Shown in pieces: positions 44,834 through 53,181 of a stretch of 64,000 nucleotides of DNA. The DNA lies in contig JBMOOJ010000076.1 of NCBI GenBank assembly GCA_049323835.1, forward strand, positions 48,523-112,522. Reading direction: 5' to 3'. Source of the stretch: SG-bin9 sp049323835 (lineage in GTDB: Bacteria; Pseudomonadota; Alphaproteobacteria; Rhizobiales; Xanthobacteraceae). Both the position numbers and the translations under genes were made by a program. The notes under the pieces are model-generated. The model was not told the origin of the DNA, made no database searches, and saw only the letters and a program-made list of their open reading frames with translations. The first letter of the stretch is position 1; each line of letters begins with the position of its first letter.

Positions 44834-45304
44834 ATGAGCGAAAAGACCCAGGGTGTGGAAAGCGGCATTTCCGAATACGTGACCGCGATGATCGGCGGAC
44901 AGCTGTTCGGCTTGCCGATCTCGCGCGTGCAGGACGTGTTCATGCCGGAGCGCCTGACCCGCGTTCCGCTGGCGCCGAACGACGTGGCGGGCGTTCTCAA
45001 CCTGCGCGGCCGCATCGTCACCGCGATCAACATGCGCGCGCGTCTTGGTCTGCCGAACGAGGAAACGGATCGTCCGCCGATGGCGGTCGGTGTCGATCTG
45101 CGCGGCGAATCCTACGGCCTGCTGATCGACTCGATCGGCGAGGTGCTGAAGCTTCCGGACGACAGCCGCGAGGTGAATCCGGTCAATCTCGATCCGCGGA
45201 TGGCGAAGATGGCCGGTGGCGTCCATCGTCTCGACGGACAGCTGATGGTGGTTCTGGATGTCGATCGCGTGCTCGAGATCGGCACGGAGATGATGGCCGC
45301 TTAA
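44834..45304 (+). CDS. cheW: Chemotaxis coupling protein CheW
   Basis: A 156-residue adapter between receptors and CheA. It has the two SH3-like beta-barrels of CheW with VTAMIGGQLFGLPISRVQD and NLRGRIVTAINMRARLGLP. It follows cheA by 11 bases and is followed 78 bases later by cheY. Confidence 0.93.
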   Translation: MSEKTQGVESGISEYVTAMIGGQLFGLPISRVQDVFMPERLTRVPLAPNDVAGVLNLRGRIVTAINMRARLGLPNEETDRPPMAVGVDLRGESYGLLIDSIGEVLKLPDDSREVNPVNLDPRMAKMAGGVHRLDGQLMVVLDVDRVLEIGTEMMAA

Positions 45305-45382
45305 GAAGGCCGGCAATTCGCGAAGCAAGTGGGGCGGGATTGAAGCAGCCAGTCCCGGTCGAACCAAGGAAGCGAGGCTGAA

Positions 45383-45748
45383 ATGAAAACGTGTCTGGTG
45401 GTGGACGACTCGAGCGTGATACGCAAGGTCGCGCGGCGCATTCTGGAAGGTCTCGATTTCCAGATCACGGAGGCCGAAGACGGCGAGAAGGCGCTGGCTG
45501 CCTGCCGCCAGGGCTTGCCCGATGCGGTGTTGCTCGACTGGAATATGCCGATCATGGACGGCTACGAGTTCCTGCGCAATCTGCGCCGCATGCCCGGCGG
45601 CGATCAGCCGAAGGTCGTGTTCTGCACGACCGAAAACGATGTCGCGCATATCGCGCGCGCGCTTCACGCCGGCGCCAACGAATACATCATGAAGCCGTTC
45701 GACAAGGAAATCGTGACTGCGAAATTCCAGGAAGTCGGCCTGATCTGA
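45383..45748 (+). CDS. cheY: Single-domain response regulator CheY
   Basis: A 121-residue receiver with D8/D9, the phospho-acceptor D52 in LLDWNMP and the lysine of YIMKPF. It should carry CheA's phosphate to the flagellar switch or to another target. An AGGAAGCGAGG box precedes the ATG. The hairpin CGGGGAG/CTCCCCG after it (45767-45790) lies between cheY and cheB. Confidence 0.93.
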   Translation: MKTCLVVDDSSVIRKVARRILEGLDFQITEAEDGEKALAACRQGLPDAVLLDWNMPIMDGYEFLRNLRRMPGGDQPKVVFCTTENDVAHIARALHAGANEYIMKPFDKEIVTAKFQEVGLI

Positions 45749-45848
45749 CGATCTGGGGTTGACGGCTCGGGGAGAAGTCAGCGCTCCCCGATTCAAGATC
45801 CGCGGTCCGGATACTCTGCTGGTTTGTACGTGTTGCGTTTGGTGAGTA

Positions 45849-47015
45849 ATGAGTGTTGTTACAGCAGTCCCTCCGGCTGTCACGCCGCAACGGCATGAGC
45901 CGCTGCGTGTCATGGTGGTCGACGATTCCGCGGTGATCCGCGGATTGATCTCGCGCTGGATCGGCGCCGAGGCCGACATGGTGGTCGCGGCCTCCCTGCG
46001 CACCGGCCGAGATGCCGTCGATCAGATCGAGCGCATCAATCCCGACGTCGCCGTTCTCGACATCGAAATGCCGGAGCTCGACGGCATCTCGGCGCTGCCG
46101 CTGCTGCTCGCGAAGAAGCGCAATCTCGTCATCATCATGGCGTCGACGCTGACCCGCCGGAACGCGGAAGTCAGCTTGAAGGCGCTGTCGCTCGGCGCGT
46201 CGGATTACATTCCGAAGCCGGAGAGTTCGCGCGAAATGTCAGCGGCGGACACGTTCCGTCACGACCTGCTGCAGAAGATACGCCATCTCGGCGCCCGTGC
46301 CCGCCGCTCGTCGGTGCCGGCAACAGTGAGCCCGCCGCTGGCGCCCGCCGCCGGCACGCGCGAGCCTGCCCGCACGGCGCCGCACACCTCGCATCACGTG
46401 GCTGCCGCCACGCGCCCGTTCTCGCCCGGCATTCCGCGCGCGCTGCTGATCGGCTCATCCACCGGCGGACCGCAGGCGCTGATGTCGCTGGTCGCCGAGA
46501 TCGGTCCGGTCATCGACAAGGTGCCGGTGCTGATCACCCAGCACATGCCGCCGACCTTCACCACCATTCTCGCCGAGCATCTCGCGCGCGCCAGCCGGCA
46601 TCCCGCGGCGGAAGGCGTCGATGGCGAGGCGATCAGGCCGGGCCGCATCTATCTCGCCCCGGGCGGCAAGCACATGCGGATCGTCAAGCAGACTGCGGGT
46701 GCGGCGATCGCGCTCGACGACGGGCCGCAGATCAATTTCTGCAAGCCGGCGGTCGATCCGATGTTCACCTCGGCGATCGAGATCTGGCATGGCGCGATTC
46801 TCGGCGTGATCCTCACCGGCATGGGTTCGGACGGCATGCGCGGCGGCAAGGACATCGTCGCTGCCGGCGGCAACGTCATCGCCCAAGACGAAGCGTCGAG
46901 CGTGGTCTGGGGCATGCCGGGAGCGGCCGCCCAGGCGGGAATTTGTTCAGCCATTCTTCCGCTCAATCAGATTGGACCGAAGTTAGTGCGCGTGTTTTCA
47001 GGAGACCGGTCGTGA
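45849..47015 (+). CDS. cheB: Protein-glutamate methylesterase CheB
   Basis: A 388-residue two-domain enzyme. The receiver has D25/D26 and the phospho-acceptor D71; an Ala/Pro-rich linker precedes the methylesterase domain. The catalytic serine lies in IGSSTGGPQA (about 203-204), the histidine in TQHMPP (H232) and the aspartate in GMGSDGMRGG. It removes methyl groups from chemoreceptors. Its stop codon overlaps the start of cheR. Confidence 0.94.
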   Translation: MSVVTAVPPAVTPQRHEPLRVMVVDDSAVIRGLISRWIGAEADMVVAASLRTGRDAVDQIERINPDVAVLDIEMPELDGISALPLLLAKKRNLVIIMASTLTRRNAEVSLKALSLGASDYIPKPESSREMSAADTFRHDLLQKIRHLGARARRSSVPATVSPPLAPAAGTREPARTAPHTSHHVAAATRPFSPGIPRALLIGSSTGGPQALMSLVAEIGPVIDKVPVLITQHMPPTFTTILAEHLARASRHPAAEGVDGEAIRPGRIYLAPGGKHMRIVKQTAGAAIALDDGPQINFCKPAVDPMFTSAIEIWHGAILGVILTGMGSDGMRGGKDIVAAGGNVIAQDEASSVVWGMPGAAAQAGICSAILPLNQIGPKLVRVFSGDRS

Positions 47016-47896
47016 CCCCCGCCGATTATGAGTATCTTCGCAAGCTCCTGAAGGACCGCTCAGGCCTCGTGCTGTCCGCCGATAAGCAGTATCTGGTCGA
47101 GAGTCGCCTCTTGCCGCTGGCGCGCAAGGCCAACCTGCCCGGCATCAGCGAACTCGTGGCCAAGATGAAGTCCGGCGCCGAGCCGGTGATCGTCGACGTC
47201 GTCGAGGCAATGACGACGAACGAGACCTTCTTCTTCCGCGACAAGGTGCCGTTCGATCACTTCAAGGACACCATCCTGCCGGCGCTGCTGCAAGCGCGCG
47301 CCTCCCGCAAGGCGATCCGCATCTGGTGCGCCGCCTGTTCGACCGGGCAGGAGCCGTACTCGCTGGCGATGATCCTGAAGGAAATGAGCGCCACCATGGC
47401 CGGCTGGCGCGTCGACATCGTCGCCACCGACCTGTCGCAGGAAGTGCTGGAGAAATCCAAGGCTGGTATCTTCAGCCAGTTCGAAGTGCAGCGCGGCCTG
47501 CCGATCCAGATGCTGGTGAAGTACTTCAAGCAGACCGGCGAGCTCTGGCAGCTCAATCCGGATATCCGCGCGATGGTGCAGTTCAAGCAGCTCAACCTGC
47601 TGCAGGACTTCTCGCACCTCGGCTCGTTCGATCTGATCTTTTGCCGCAACGTGCTGATCTACTTCGATCAGGACACCAAGGTCGCGATCTTCAATCGCCT
47701 TGCCAGGATCAACGAGGCCGACGGCTTCTTGGTGCTCGGCGCGGCCGAGACGGTGGTGGGCCTGACCGACGTGTACAAGCCGCTCGCGGATCGCCGCGGC
47801 GTCTACCGTCCGAACCTCGCGAAGATGGCCTCGCCATCCATTGCGCCGGCGGCCGGCGCCAGTGTCATGAAGGTCGCAGCGCAGGCGGCACGCTGA
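47012..47896 (+). CDS. cheR: Chemotaxis methyltransferase CheR
   Basis: A 294-residue SAM-dependent methyltransferase for chemoreceptor glutamates. The N-terminal domain is LKDRSGLVLSADKQYLVESRL, the SAM motif CAACSTGQEPYSLAM and the QFKQLNLLQDF region follow. I choose the GTG at 47012, which overlaps the cheB stop (GTGA) and has AGGAGA upstream; the longer frame upstream is read from within cheB. Confidence 0.92.
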   Translation: MTPADYEYLRKLLKDRSGLVLSADKQYLVESRLLPLARKANLPGISELVAKMKSGAEPVIVDVVEAMTTNETFFFRDKVPFDHFKDTILPALLQARASRKAIRIWCAACSTGQEPYSLAMILKEMSATMAGWRVDIVATDLSQEVLEKSKAGIFSQFEVQRGLPIQMLVKYFKQTGELWQLNPDIRAMVQFKQLNLLQDFSHLGSFDLIFCRNVLIYFDQDTKVAIFNRLARINEADGFLVLGAAETVVGLTDVYKPLADRRGVYRPNLAKMASPSIAPAAGASVMKVAAQAAR

Positions 47897-47932
47897 GCGC
47901 CTCGCTCGGCATGTCGCTCTGAACTGGCGGTG

Positions 47933-47969
47933 CCGCGTGATTGACAATCACGCGGGCCGCCGCTTTACA
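47933..47969 (+). promoter_or_regulatory. Palindromic operator overlapping a -35 box before chrBA
   Basis: Arms CCGCGTGATT (47933-47942) and AATCACGCGG (47946-47955) with a three-base centre make a perfect 23-base palindrome. It contains a consensus -35 TTGACA (47941-47946) with a weak -10 (TTTACA, 47964-47969) after 17 bases. A repressor binding the palindrome would block the promoter. It also lies 36 bases after the cheR stop, so it may double as a terminator hairpin. Confidence 0.5.
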
Positions 47970-47975
47970 TGGGTC

Positions 47976-48048
47976 ATGGGGACCAGCGATCTCCCCACGA
48001 GGCGGCAAGCCCAAGCATCGCGTCCCGTTGTTTTGCGAGGGCGCAACC
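47976..48048 (+). promoter_or_regulatory. Possible structured leader of the chromate-resistance operon
   Basis: The 73 bases before chrB contain a hairpin TGGGGA...TCCCCA (47977-47998) and the GAGGCGGCAAGCCCAAGC stretch, which could form a second stem. Published comparative work described a chrB RNA motif ahead of chrB genes; this may belong to it but I could not compare sequences. The GAGGG ribosome site is at 48037-48041. Confidence 0.3.
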
Positions 48049-48867
48049 ATGCCGTCATACACCTCCATCTCCGCTGAAAAACTGTCCCGCCTGATCGGTA
48101 CCAGCCGCGCGCCGATGCTGATCGACGTGCGCACACCGGATGATTTTTCCGCCGATCCGCGACTGCTGCCGGGCGCCGTCCGGCGCTCCCACGAGAACGT
48201 AGCGGACTGGCCGGCCGTGTCCGCCGGTCAGCCGGTCGTTGTGATCTGCCAGAAGGGCCACAAGCTTAGCGAAGGCGTTGCCGCGTGGCTTCGGCATGCC
48301 GGCGCCGATGCGGAAACGCTCGATGGCGGCTTCCTTGGCTGGGCGGCGGCGAAGCTGCCGCTGGTGCCGGACGCGAAACTGCCGCCGCGTGACGCGGGCG
48401 GCCGTACCGTCTGGGTGACGCGCGCGCGGCCGAAGATCGATCGCATCGCCTGTCCGTGGCTGATCCGCCGCTTCGTCGATCCGCGGGCCGTGTTCCTGTT
48501 CGTCGCACCATCGGAGGTCGAGGCGGTTGGTGAACGCTTCGGCGCGGTCCCGTTCGACATCGAGAACACGTTCTGGAGCCATCGCGGCACGCTCTGCACC
48601 TTCGATATCATGATCGAGGAATTTGGCCTTGCCACGCCGCCGTTGCTCCGTCTGGCGGACATGGTGCGCGGCGCCGATACCGGGCGGCTCGACCTGTCGC
48701 CGGAGGCGCCGGGATTGCTCGCCGCTTCCCTCGGCCTGTCGCGGATGTACGATGACGATCTGGCCCAGCTTGAGGCGGGCATGTTGATCTACGATGCCTT
48801 CTACCGCTGGTGCCGCGATGCCACCGGCGAAACCCACAACTGGCCCACCGCCAAGCCGCGAGCCTGA
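48049..48867 (+). CDS. chrB: Rhodanese-ChrB chromate resistance fusion protein
   Basis: A 272-residue protein. The N-terminal rhodanese-like domain (about 1-110) has its catalytic cysteine at C67 in VVVICQKGHKLSEG. The C-terminal half is the ChrB domain with VWVTRARPKIDRIACPWLIRRFVDP. ChrB senses chromate in better-studied systems. The fusion with a sulfurtransferase-type domain is known in alphaproteobacteria. I choose the ATG at 48049 with GAGGG upstream; the longer frame upstream runs through the promoter palindrome. The chrA gene begins one base after its stop. Confidence 0.88.
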   Translation: MPSYTSISAEKLSRLIGTSRAPMLIDVRTPDDFSADPRLLPGAVRRSHENVADWPAVSAGQPVVVICQKGHKLSEGVAAWLRHAGADAETLDGGFLGWAAAKLPLVPDAKLPPRDAGGRTVWVTRARPKIDRIACPWLIRRFVDPRAVFLFVAPSEVEAVGERFGAVPFDIENTFWSHRGTLCTFDIMIEEFGLATPPLLRLADMVRGADTGRLDLSPEAPGLLAASLGLSRMYDDDLAQLEAGMLIYDAFYRWCRDATGETHNWPTAKPRA

Positions 48868-48868
48868 C

Positions 48869-50269
48869 ATGACCGATACAGTTGCCATCGACAAACCGGC
48901 GAATGCTTCGCCCGGTCACGGCGTCAGTCTTGGGGAGGCGTTTCGCGTGTGGATGCGCGTCGCGTTGCTCTCGTTCGGCGGCCCCGCCGGACAGATCGCG
49001 GTCATGCATCGCATTCTGGTCGACGAGAAGAAATGGATATCGGACGCGCGATTCCTGCATGCGCTGAACTACTGCATGCTGCTGCCGGGGCCGGAGGCGC
49101 AGCAGCTTGCGACCTATGTCGGCTGGCTGATGCACAGGACGCGCGGCGGGCTGATGGCGGGCGGCCTCTTCATCCTGCCCGGCATCGTCTCGATCATGGC
49201 GTTGAGCTACATCTACGCGGCTTACGGTAATGTCGGCATCGTCGCGGCGCTGTTCTTCGGCCTGAAGGCCGCCGTGCTTGCCATTGTCATCGAGGCGGTG
49301 GTGCGGGTCGGCAAGCGGGCGCTGCGCAACAGCGTGATGATCGCGCTCGCGGCAGCGAGCTTCATCGCGATCTTCTTCTTCAGCGTGCCGTTCCCGGTCA
49401 TCATCCTGCTCGCAGGGCTGATCGGGTTTGCCGGCGTGAAGCTTGGCCGCAGCGAATTCTCAGGGGCAGGGCATAGCGGCGGCGCGCCGGATGGTGTGAT
49501 CGACAGTCTGCTCGGCAACGAGGTGCCCGAGCATGCAAGGCCGTCGCTCGCGCGTGCGCTGAAAGCCGCGAGCATCTGGCTGGCGTTGTGGCTCGTGCCG
49601 GTGGCGTTGCTGCTGATCACTTTCGGCGAAGGCAACGTGTTCAGCCAGATCGCCGTGTTCTTCAGCAAGATGGCGATGGTCACGTTCGGCGGCGCCTATG
49701 CGGTGCTGGCTTACGTCGCGCAGCAGGCGGTCGAGCACTATCACTGGCTGCGGCCGGGCGAGATGCTGGACGGCCTCGGCATGGCGGAGACGACGCCGGG
49801 TCCGCTGATCATGGTGTTACAGTTCGTCGGCTTCATGGCCGCGTTCCGCGATCCCGGCTCGCTCTCGCCGATGCTTGCGGGCACGCTCGGCGGCCTGCTG
49901 GCGACATGGGTGACGTTCACGCCGTGCTTCCTGTGGATTTTCGTCGGTGCGCCGTTCATCGAGGCGGTGCGCGGCAACAGGGCGCTCGCGGGCGCACTGT
50001 CGGCAATCACCGCCGCCGTCGTCGGCATCATCCTCAACCTGTCGGTCTGGTTCGCGATCCATACGCTGTTCGCGCGCACGGTCGCGGTAAATGGTTACGG
50101 CCTGTCGTTCGATGCGCCGGTGCTGGCGAGCGTCAACCCGTGGGCGTTGCTGTTGTCAGTCGGCGCAGCGCTGGCGATCTTCCGCTTCAAGGCCGGGATG
50201 CTGCAAACGCTGGCGGTGTGTTCGGCGGCAGGTGTGGTATGTTATTTGTCCGGTATCATTCAGCTTTAG
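48869..50269 (+). CDS. chrA: Chromate efflux transporter ChrA
   Basis: A 466-residue inner-membrane transporter of the CHR superfamily that exports chromate. The two homologous halves begin LGEAFRVWMRVALLSFGGPAGQIAVMH and FSKMAMVTFGGAYAVLAYV. Around 10 to 12 membrane helices are visible, with a polar stretch between the halves. Its start codon lies one base after the chrB stop (TGACATG). The pair forms one operon with the upstream regulatory region. Confidence 0.92.
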   Translation: MTDTVAIDKPANASPGHGVSLGEAFRVWMRVALLSFGGPAGQIAVMHRILVDEKKWISDARFLHALNYCMLLPGPEAQQLATYVGWLMHRTRGGLMAGGLFILPGIVSIMALSYIYAAYGNVGIVAALFFGLKAAVLAIVIEAVVRVGKRALRNSVMIALAAASFIAIFFFSVPFPVIILLAGLIGFAGVKLGRSEFSGAGHSGGAPDGVIDSLLGNEVPEHARPSLARALKAASIWLALWLVPVALLLITFGEGNVFSQIAVFFSKMAMVTFGGAYAVLAYVAQQAVEHYHWLRPGEMLDGLGMAETTPGPLIMVLQFVGFMAAFRDPGSLSPMLAGTLGGLLATWVTFTPCFLWIFVGAPFIEAVRGNRALAGALSAITAAVVGIILNLSVWFAIHTLFARTVAVNGYGLSFDAPVLASVNPWALLLSVGAALAIFRFKAGMLQTLAVCSAAGVVCYLSGIIQL

Positions 50270-50272
50270 AGC

Positions 50273-50362
50273 TCGTCATGCCCGGCTTCATGCCGGGCAT
50301 CCACGTCTTTTCGATCTTCTTCAAGTAAGGCGTGGATTGCCGGGTCAAGCCCGGCCATGACG
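50273..50362. repeat. Palindromic intergenic repeat, CGTCATGCCCGG family
   Basis: Ends CGTCATGCCCGG (50274-50285) and CCGGCCATGACG (50351-50362) are near-perfect inverts, with inner GGCATCCACG and CGTGGATTGCC arms. It follows the chrA stop and could terminate the operon. Confidence 0.6.
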
Positions 50363-50391
50363 CGCGTTGAAAGACGCCGCGTCCGACTCAA

Positions 50392-50420
50392 CAAAAAAAG
50401 CCCGCCGGGGGAGGCGGGCT
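50392..50420 (-). terminator. Rho-independent terminator of the P460-cupredoxin gene
   Basis: The arms AGCCCGCC (50399-50406) and GGCGGGCT (50413-50420) form an eight-pair stem. On the minus strand the stem is followed by seven T. It lies about 60 bases beyond the stop codon. Confidence 0.85.
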
Positions 50421-50477
50421 TCGCATGTCTGCGAGAGTTGCAGCGATCAGCGTTGTGGCTGATGACGGTTGCGGCGG

Positions 50478-51302
50478 TCAGTTCGCCTTGACCTCGATCT
50501 TGCCCTTCATCGCCGGATGCAGGCCGCAGATGTAGTCGTAGATGCCGGCGTCCGCGAGCGTGAGCTTCGTGGTCTGGCCCTTCTGGATGATCGGCGTGCG
50601 CTGGCCTTTCGGGCCGGTGATCGTCACCTGATGCGGCGAGCCGTCGGCATTGTACCAGGTGATCTGCTGGCCGGGCGCGACGACGACCGTCTCGGGACCG
50701 AACTTGAAGTCGGCGACGCTGACGATGCCGGGGCCGGGTTGCGGCCGCGCTTCCTCACCGGGCTTCGTGCCCTTCAGGCTCGCCAGCGAGATGACGAAGT
50801 CCTGCCCGGCGTGCGGCTTGTGGCACTCGAAGCAACCCTTCAGGTTCGCCTTGTCGTTGACCTTCTTGTCAGGACTGAACGCCTGATATTCCCATTCGCC
50901 GTTGCGCAGAGAATCCGGATACTCGGTGCCCCAGCCGGTGCGCTTTTCCATCACGGTGTAGGCGACGAGGTCGCCCTTGAGGAAGCGTCCGTTCGGCCCC
51001 TTGATCGGATTGCCGGCGGCGTCCAGTTGCGCCTTGTACTGCACGAGCGTCAGCACGGTGCCGCTCGGGATCGGCTTGCCTTCGCGCGCGAGGTCGACCA
51101 CGCTTGGCGGCGAGGCCCAGAGCTCGCGATACTGCTTGTTGTCGTAACGGTCGACGATCGAGTAGAGCGCTCCCTTGTCCTTCTGGTCGAAGCCTTCGGG
51201 AAAGGCGACCTTCTCGCCACCCGCCAGCGCGGAGAACGCGATCGCGGCGCCGCAGGCGGTGCCGAGCAAAGCTGCGGCCGTTGCCGCCTTCAGATGTCTC
51301 AT
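50478..51302 (-). CDS. Secreted cytochrome P460-cupredoxin fusion protein
   Basis: A 274-residue exported protein with signal peptide (MRHLKAATAAALLGTACGAAIAFSALA). The first half fits cytochrome P460 with a single haem motif CFECH (C157, C160, H161). The C-terminal 80 residues are a cupredoxin domain with likely type 1 copper ligands H224, C259, H262 and M265 in SPHQ and CGLHPAM. A haem and a blue copper in one chain suggests a periplasmic oxidoreductase with built-in electron transfer; P460 relatives oxidise hydroxylamine or nitric oxide. The gene has its own terminator and no redox genes adjoin it. Confidence 0.8.
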   Translation of the reverse strand: MRHLKAATAAALLGTACGAAIAFSALAGGEKVAFPEGFDQKDKGALYSIVDRYDNKQYRELWASPPSVVDLAREGKPIPSGTVLTLVQYKAQLDAAGNPIKGPNGRFLKGDLVAYTVMEKRTGWGTEYPDSLRNGEWEYQAFSPDKKVNDKANLKGCFECHKPHAGQDFVISLASLKGTKPGEEARPQPGPGIVSVADFKFGPETVVVAPGQQITWYNADGSPHQVTITGPKGQRTPIIQKGQTTKLTLADAGIYDYICGLHPAMKGKIEVKAN

Positions 51303-51761
51303 GTGATGTGCCCCTTGTCGCCCGTCGCCGGGCATCGCAGTCGTCGTGTTCGGCGAGTTGTCCCGGCAGGCGGCGTGCAGCCGTCGCGAGCAGCGGCCCG
51401 GATCGATGTCCGGATTCTTAGAACTCTTCTTAAGCGCGAGGGGACACTAATATCGGGCGCTTGTCAGCCTCTACACACATGCGTGTGATGAATGGTGCGG
51501 GATTACCGAGCCCAACGAAAAATACAAACGATCGATTGCGTAACTTCGCAATCGCGAGAGGCCAGCACAAACACCTCGGGCTTGTTCGGCGGGATCGGTG
51601 CCTCGGTGGCGTCATCCTCGCGCGCGCGGTCGCCGATGATGCTTATCGCAACGAAATTCTCGACGCGGTGCGTCTTCGGAATCGAAAGGACACTAGGTTG
51701 GAGGCCGGCGTGAACCGCGCGCCGGCCTCATGAGCGGACAGTGAAAGCCTGCGGCGATCGT
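51303..51761. other. Long intergenic region between the P460 and GST genes
   Basis: 459 bases without a supported gene. It holds the P460 promoter, a half-copy of the CTTCGGAATC...ACACTAG repeat at 51674-51696, and an inverted repeat AGGCCGGCG...CGCCGGCCT at 51700-51727 that may end the GST transcript. Short plus-strand frames here have no ribosome site. Confidence 0.5.
51674..51696. repeat. Half of an inverted repeat, ACACTAG end
   Basis: CTTCGGAATCGAAAGGACACTAG closely matches the right end of the repeat at 41759-41830, which reads CTTCGGAATCGAAGGGCACTAG. The left arm is missing. Confidence 0.5.
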
Positions 51762-52400
51762 CTAAGCTGCCCGATAGAACGCGAGCTCTTCCTGGAAACC
51801 CTTGCCTGCGGCCGGGCGCGCGAGCACGCGCTGCTGGTGCGCCTGGATGTTCGGGTAGTCGGCCAGCTTGATCGGATCCTTGCCTTTCACCATCGCCGGC
51901 GCCTGCAGCCAGCTGACGACGACCGCGAGATAGATGTCGGCTATCGAGTATTGGCCGGCCAGCCATTCGCGCTCTGCGAGGGCCGAATCGATGTACGCCA
52001 GCGCCTTGCGCGCACGATCGAGCAGGTAGCCTCGCGCTTCGGCGGGAGCCGGCGTGGTTGTCGAGAGGACGGGCTCCAGCGCGCCCGTATGCAGCTCGGA
52101 ATTGATCAGGCCGAGCCACTTGCGCATGTGCATGCGTTCCTTGCCTTGCGGCGCAAGTCCGGCCTCCGGCTTGAGGTCGGCAATGTATTCCAGAACGGCG
52201 ATGTTCTCCGTCAGCACCTCGCCATCGGCGCAGATGAGGGCAGGGACCTGGCCGCGCGCATTGATGGCGAGGAAATCCCGGCCATCCACGGTTTTCTTCG
52301 CTTTCAGGTCGACGCGGACGAAACTGGCGGGAATGCCGGCCTCGTAAAGTGCTATGCGTGAAGCGAGTGAGCAGGCCATCGGCTGAAAAAACAGTTCCAT
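51762..52400 (-). CDS. Glutathione S-transferase family protein
   Basis: A 212-residue GST. Active-site region MELFFQPMACSLASRIAL carries S11/C10 candidates, the cis-proline motif is GQVPALICADGEV and the glutathione motif ENIAVLEYIADL. The C-terminal helical domain ends around residue 200. The TetR regulator gene at 52521 runs divergently with 120 bases between, which suggests control of this GST by that regulator. Confidence 0.85.
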   Translation of the reverse strand: MELFFQPMACSLASRIALYEAGIPASFVRVDLKAKKTVDGRDFLAINARGQVPALICADGEVLTENIAVLEYIADLKPEAGLAPQGKERMHMRKWLGLINSELHTGALEPVLSTTTPAPAEARGYLLDRARKALAYIDSALAEREWLAGQYSIADIYLAVVVSWLQAPAMVKGKDPIKLADYPNIQAHQQRVLARPAAGKGFQEELAFYRAA

Positions 52401-52451
52401 GGAAGGTCTCCGGCAATAGGATTGCGCCTGAATTGGCGCGATCCGGATGGA

Positions 52452-52475
52452 TATTTGGAGTACTTGCTCCTAAAT
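52452..52475. promoter_or_regulatory. Operator-like inverted repeat between the GST and TetR genes
   Basis: GGAG (52457-52460) and CTCC (52467-52470) flank a six-base centre TACTTG, with near-symmetric ATTT and TAAAT flanks. A second half-like site ATATTGGAG lies at 52513-52521, at the TetR start. Divergent placement fits an operator of the TetR protein. Confidence 0.45.
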
Positions 52476-52520
52476 AAGCGCAATAGACCCGCCATGATGC
52501 CGTAGTCAAGGAATATTGGA

Positions 52521-53159
52521 GTGAATGCATCAGAAAAAGAGAGGGCGAAACCCGGGCGCGGCCGTCCGCTGGCTTTCGACCGGACCCGCGCCATCGACGC
52601 GGCGATGCGCCTGTTCTGGGATCGCGGCTACGAGGGCACGTCGTTTGCCGAGTTGATCGAAGCGATGGGGATCAGCGCCTCGACGTTCTACAACTCGTTC
52701 GGCAGCAAGGAGAAGCTGTTCGAGGAGACGGTGCGGCATTATCTCAGCCGCCCGGGCGGCAGCGTCATCCAGAGCATCCTGAGCGCGCCGATCGATACGC
52801 GCGAAGCCTTCGAGCAGTTGCTCGAGGCGACCGCCGCCGAATACACCCGCAAGGATTTACCGCCCGGCTGCCTCGTCTCGTTGTCGGCAACGCAGACGCC
52901 GCCCGACCTGCAAACGGTGCGCGAGATGATGGTGCGCTACCGTGCCGTCGTCGACTATGCATTCACCGAGCGGCTCAAGCGCGGCATCGCCGCCGGCGAC
53001 CTGCCGGCGGATACGGACGCAAAGCAGCTCGCCGGATTTTTCTCCACGCTGTTTCGCGGCATGGCGATCCAGGCGCGCGACGGCAAGTCCAAGAACTATC
53101 TTGCGGCCGTCGGCAAGATGGCGATGCGCGCGTGGCCCGGCGGTGCCGGCGAACGATGA
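52521..53159 (+). CDS. TetR/AcrR family transcriptional regulator
   Basis: A 212-residue repressor. The helix-turn-helix runs from about 22 to 62, with the framework AAMRLFWDRGYEGTSFAELI and AMGISASTFYNSFGSKEKLFEE. The C-terminal ligand-binding part is AefR-like in length. The GTG start at 52521 has AAGGA at 52508-52512. It probably binds the operator-like repeat in front of it and controls the divergent GST gene. Confidence 0.88.
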   Translation: MNASEKERAKPGRGRPLAFDRTRAIDAAMRLFWDRGYEGTSFAELIEAMGISASTFYNSFGSKEKLFEETVRHYLSRPGGSVIQSILSAPIDTREAFEQLLEATAAEYTRKDLPPGCLVSLSATQTPPDLQTVREMMVRYRAVVDYAFTERLKRGIAAGDLPADTDAKQLAGFFSTLFRGMAIQARDGKSKNYLAAVGKMAMRAWPGGAGER

Positions 53160-53181
53160 CGCCGCCTCAACGCTGAAAGCG

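Noticed and set aside
47941..48048. Extended N-terminus for the ChrB fusion
   Set aside because: The extra 36 residues would be read through the promoter palindrome, and GAGGG marks the ATG at 48049.
47976..48048. Manganese or fluoride riboswitch in the chrB leader
   Set aside because: The conserved cores of those classes are not present; only generic hairpins are.
51461..51733. Plus-strand 90-residue frame between P460 and GST genes
   Set aside because: No ribosome site, and it runs through a repeat fragment and a hairpin.
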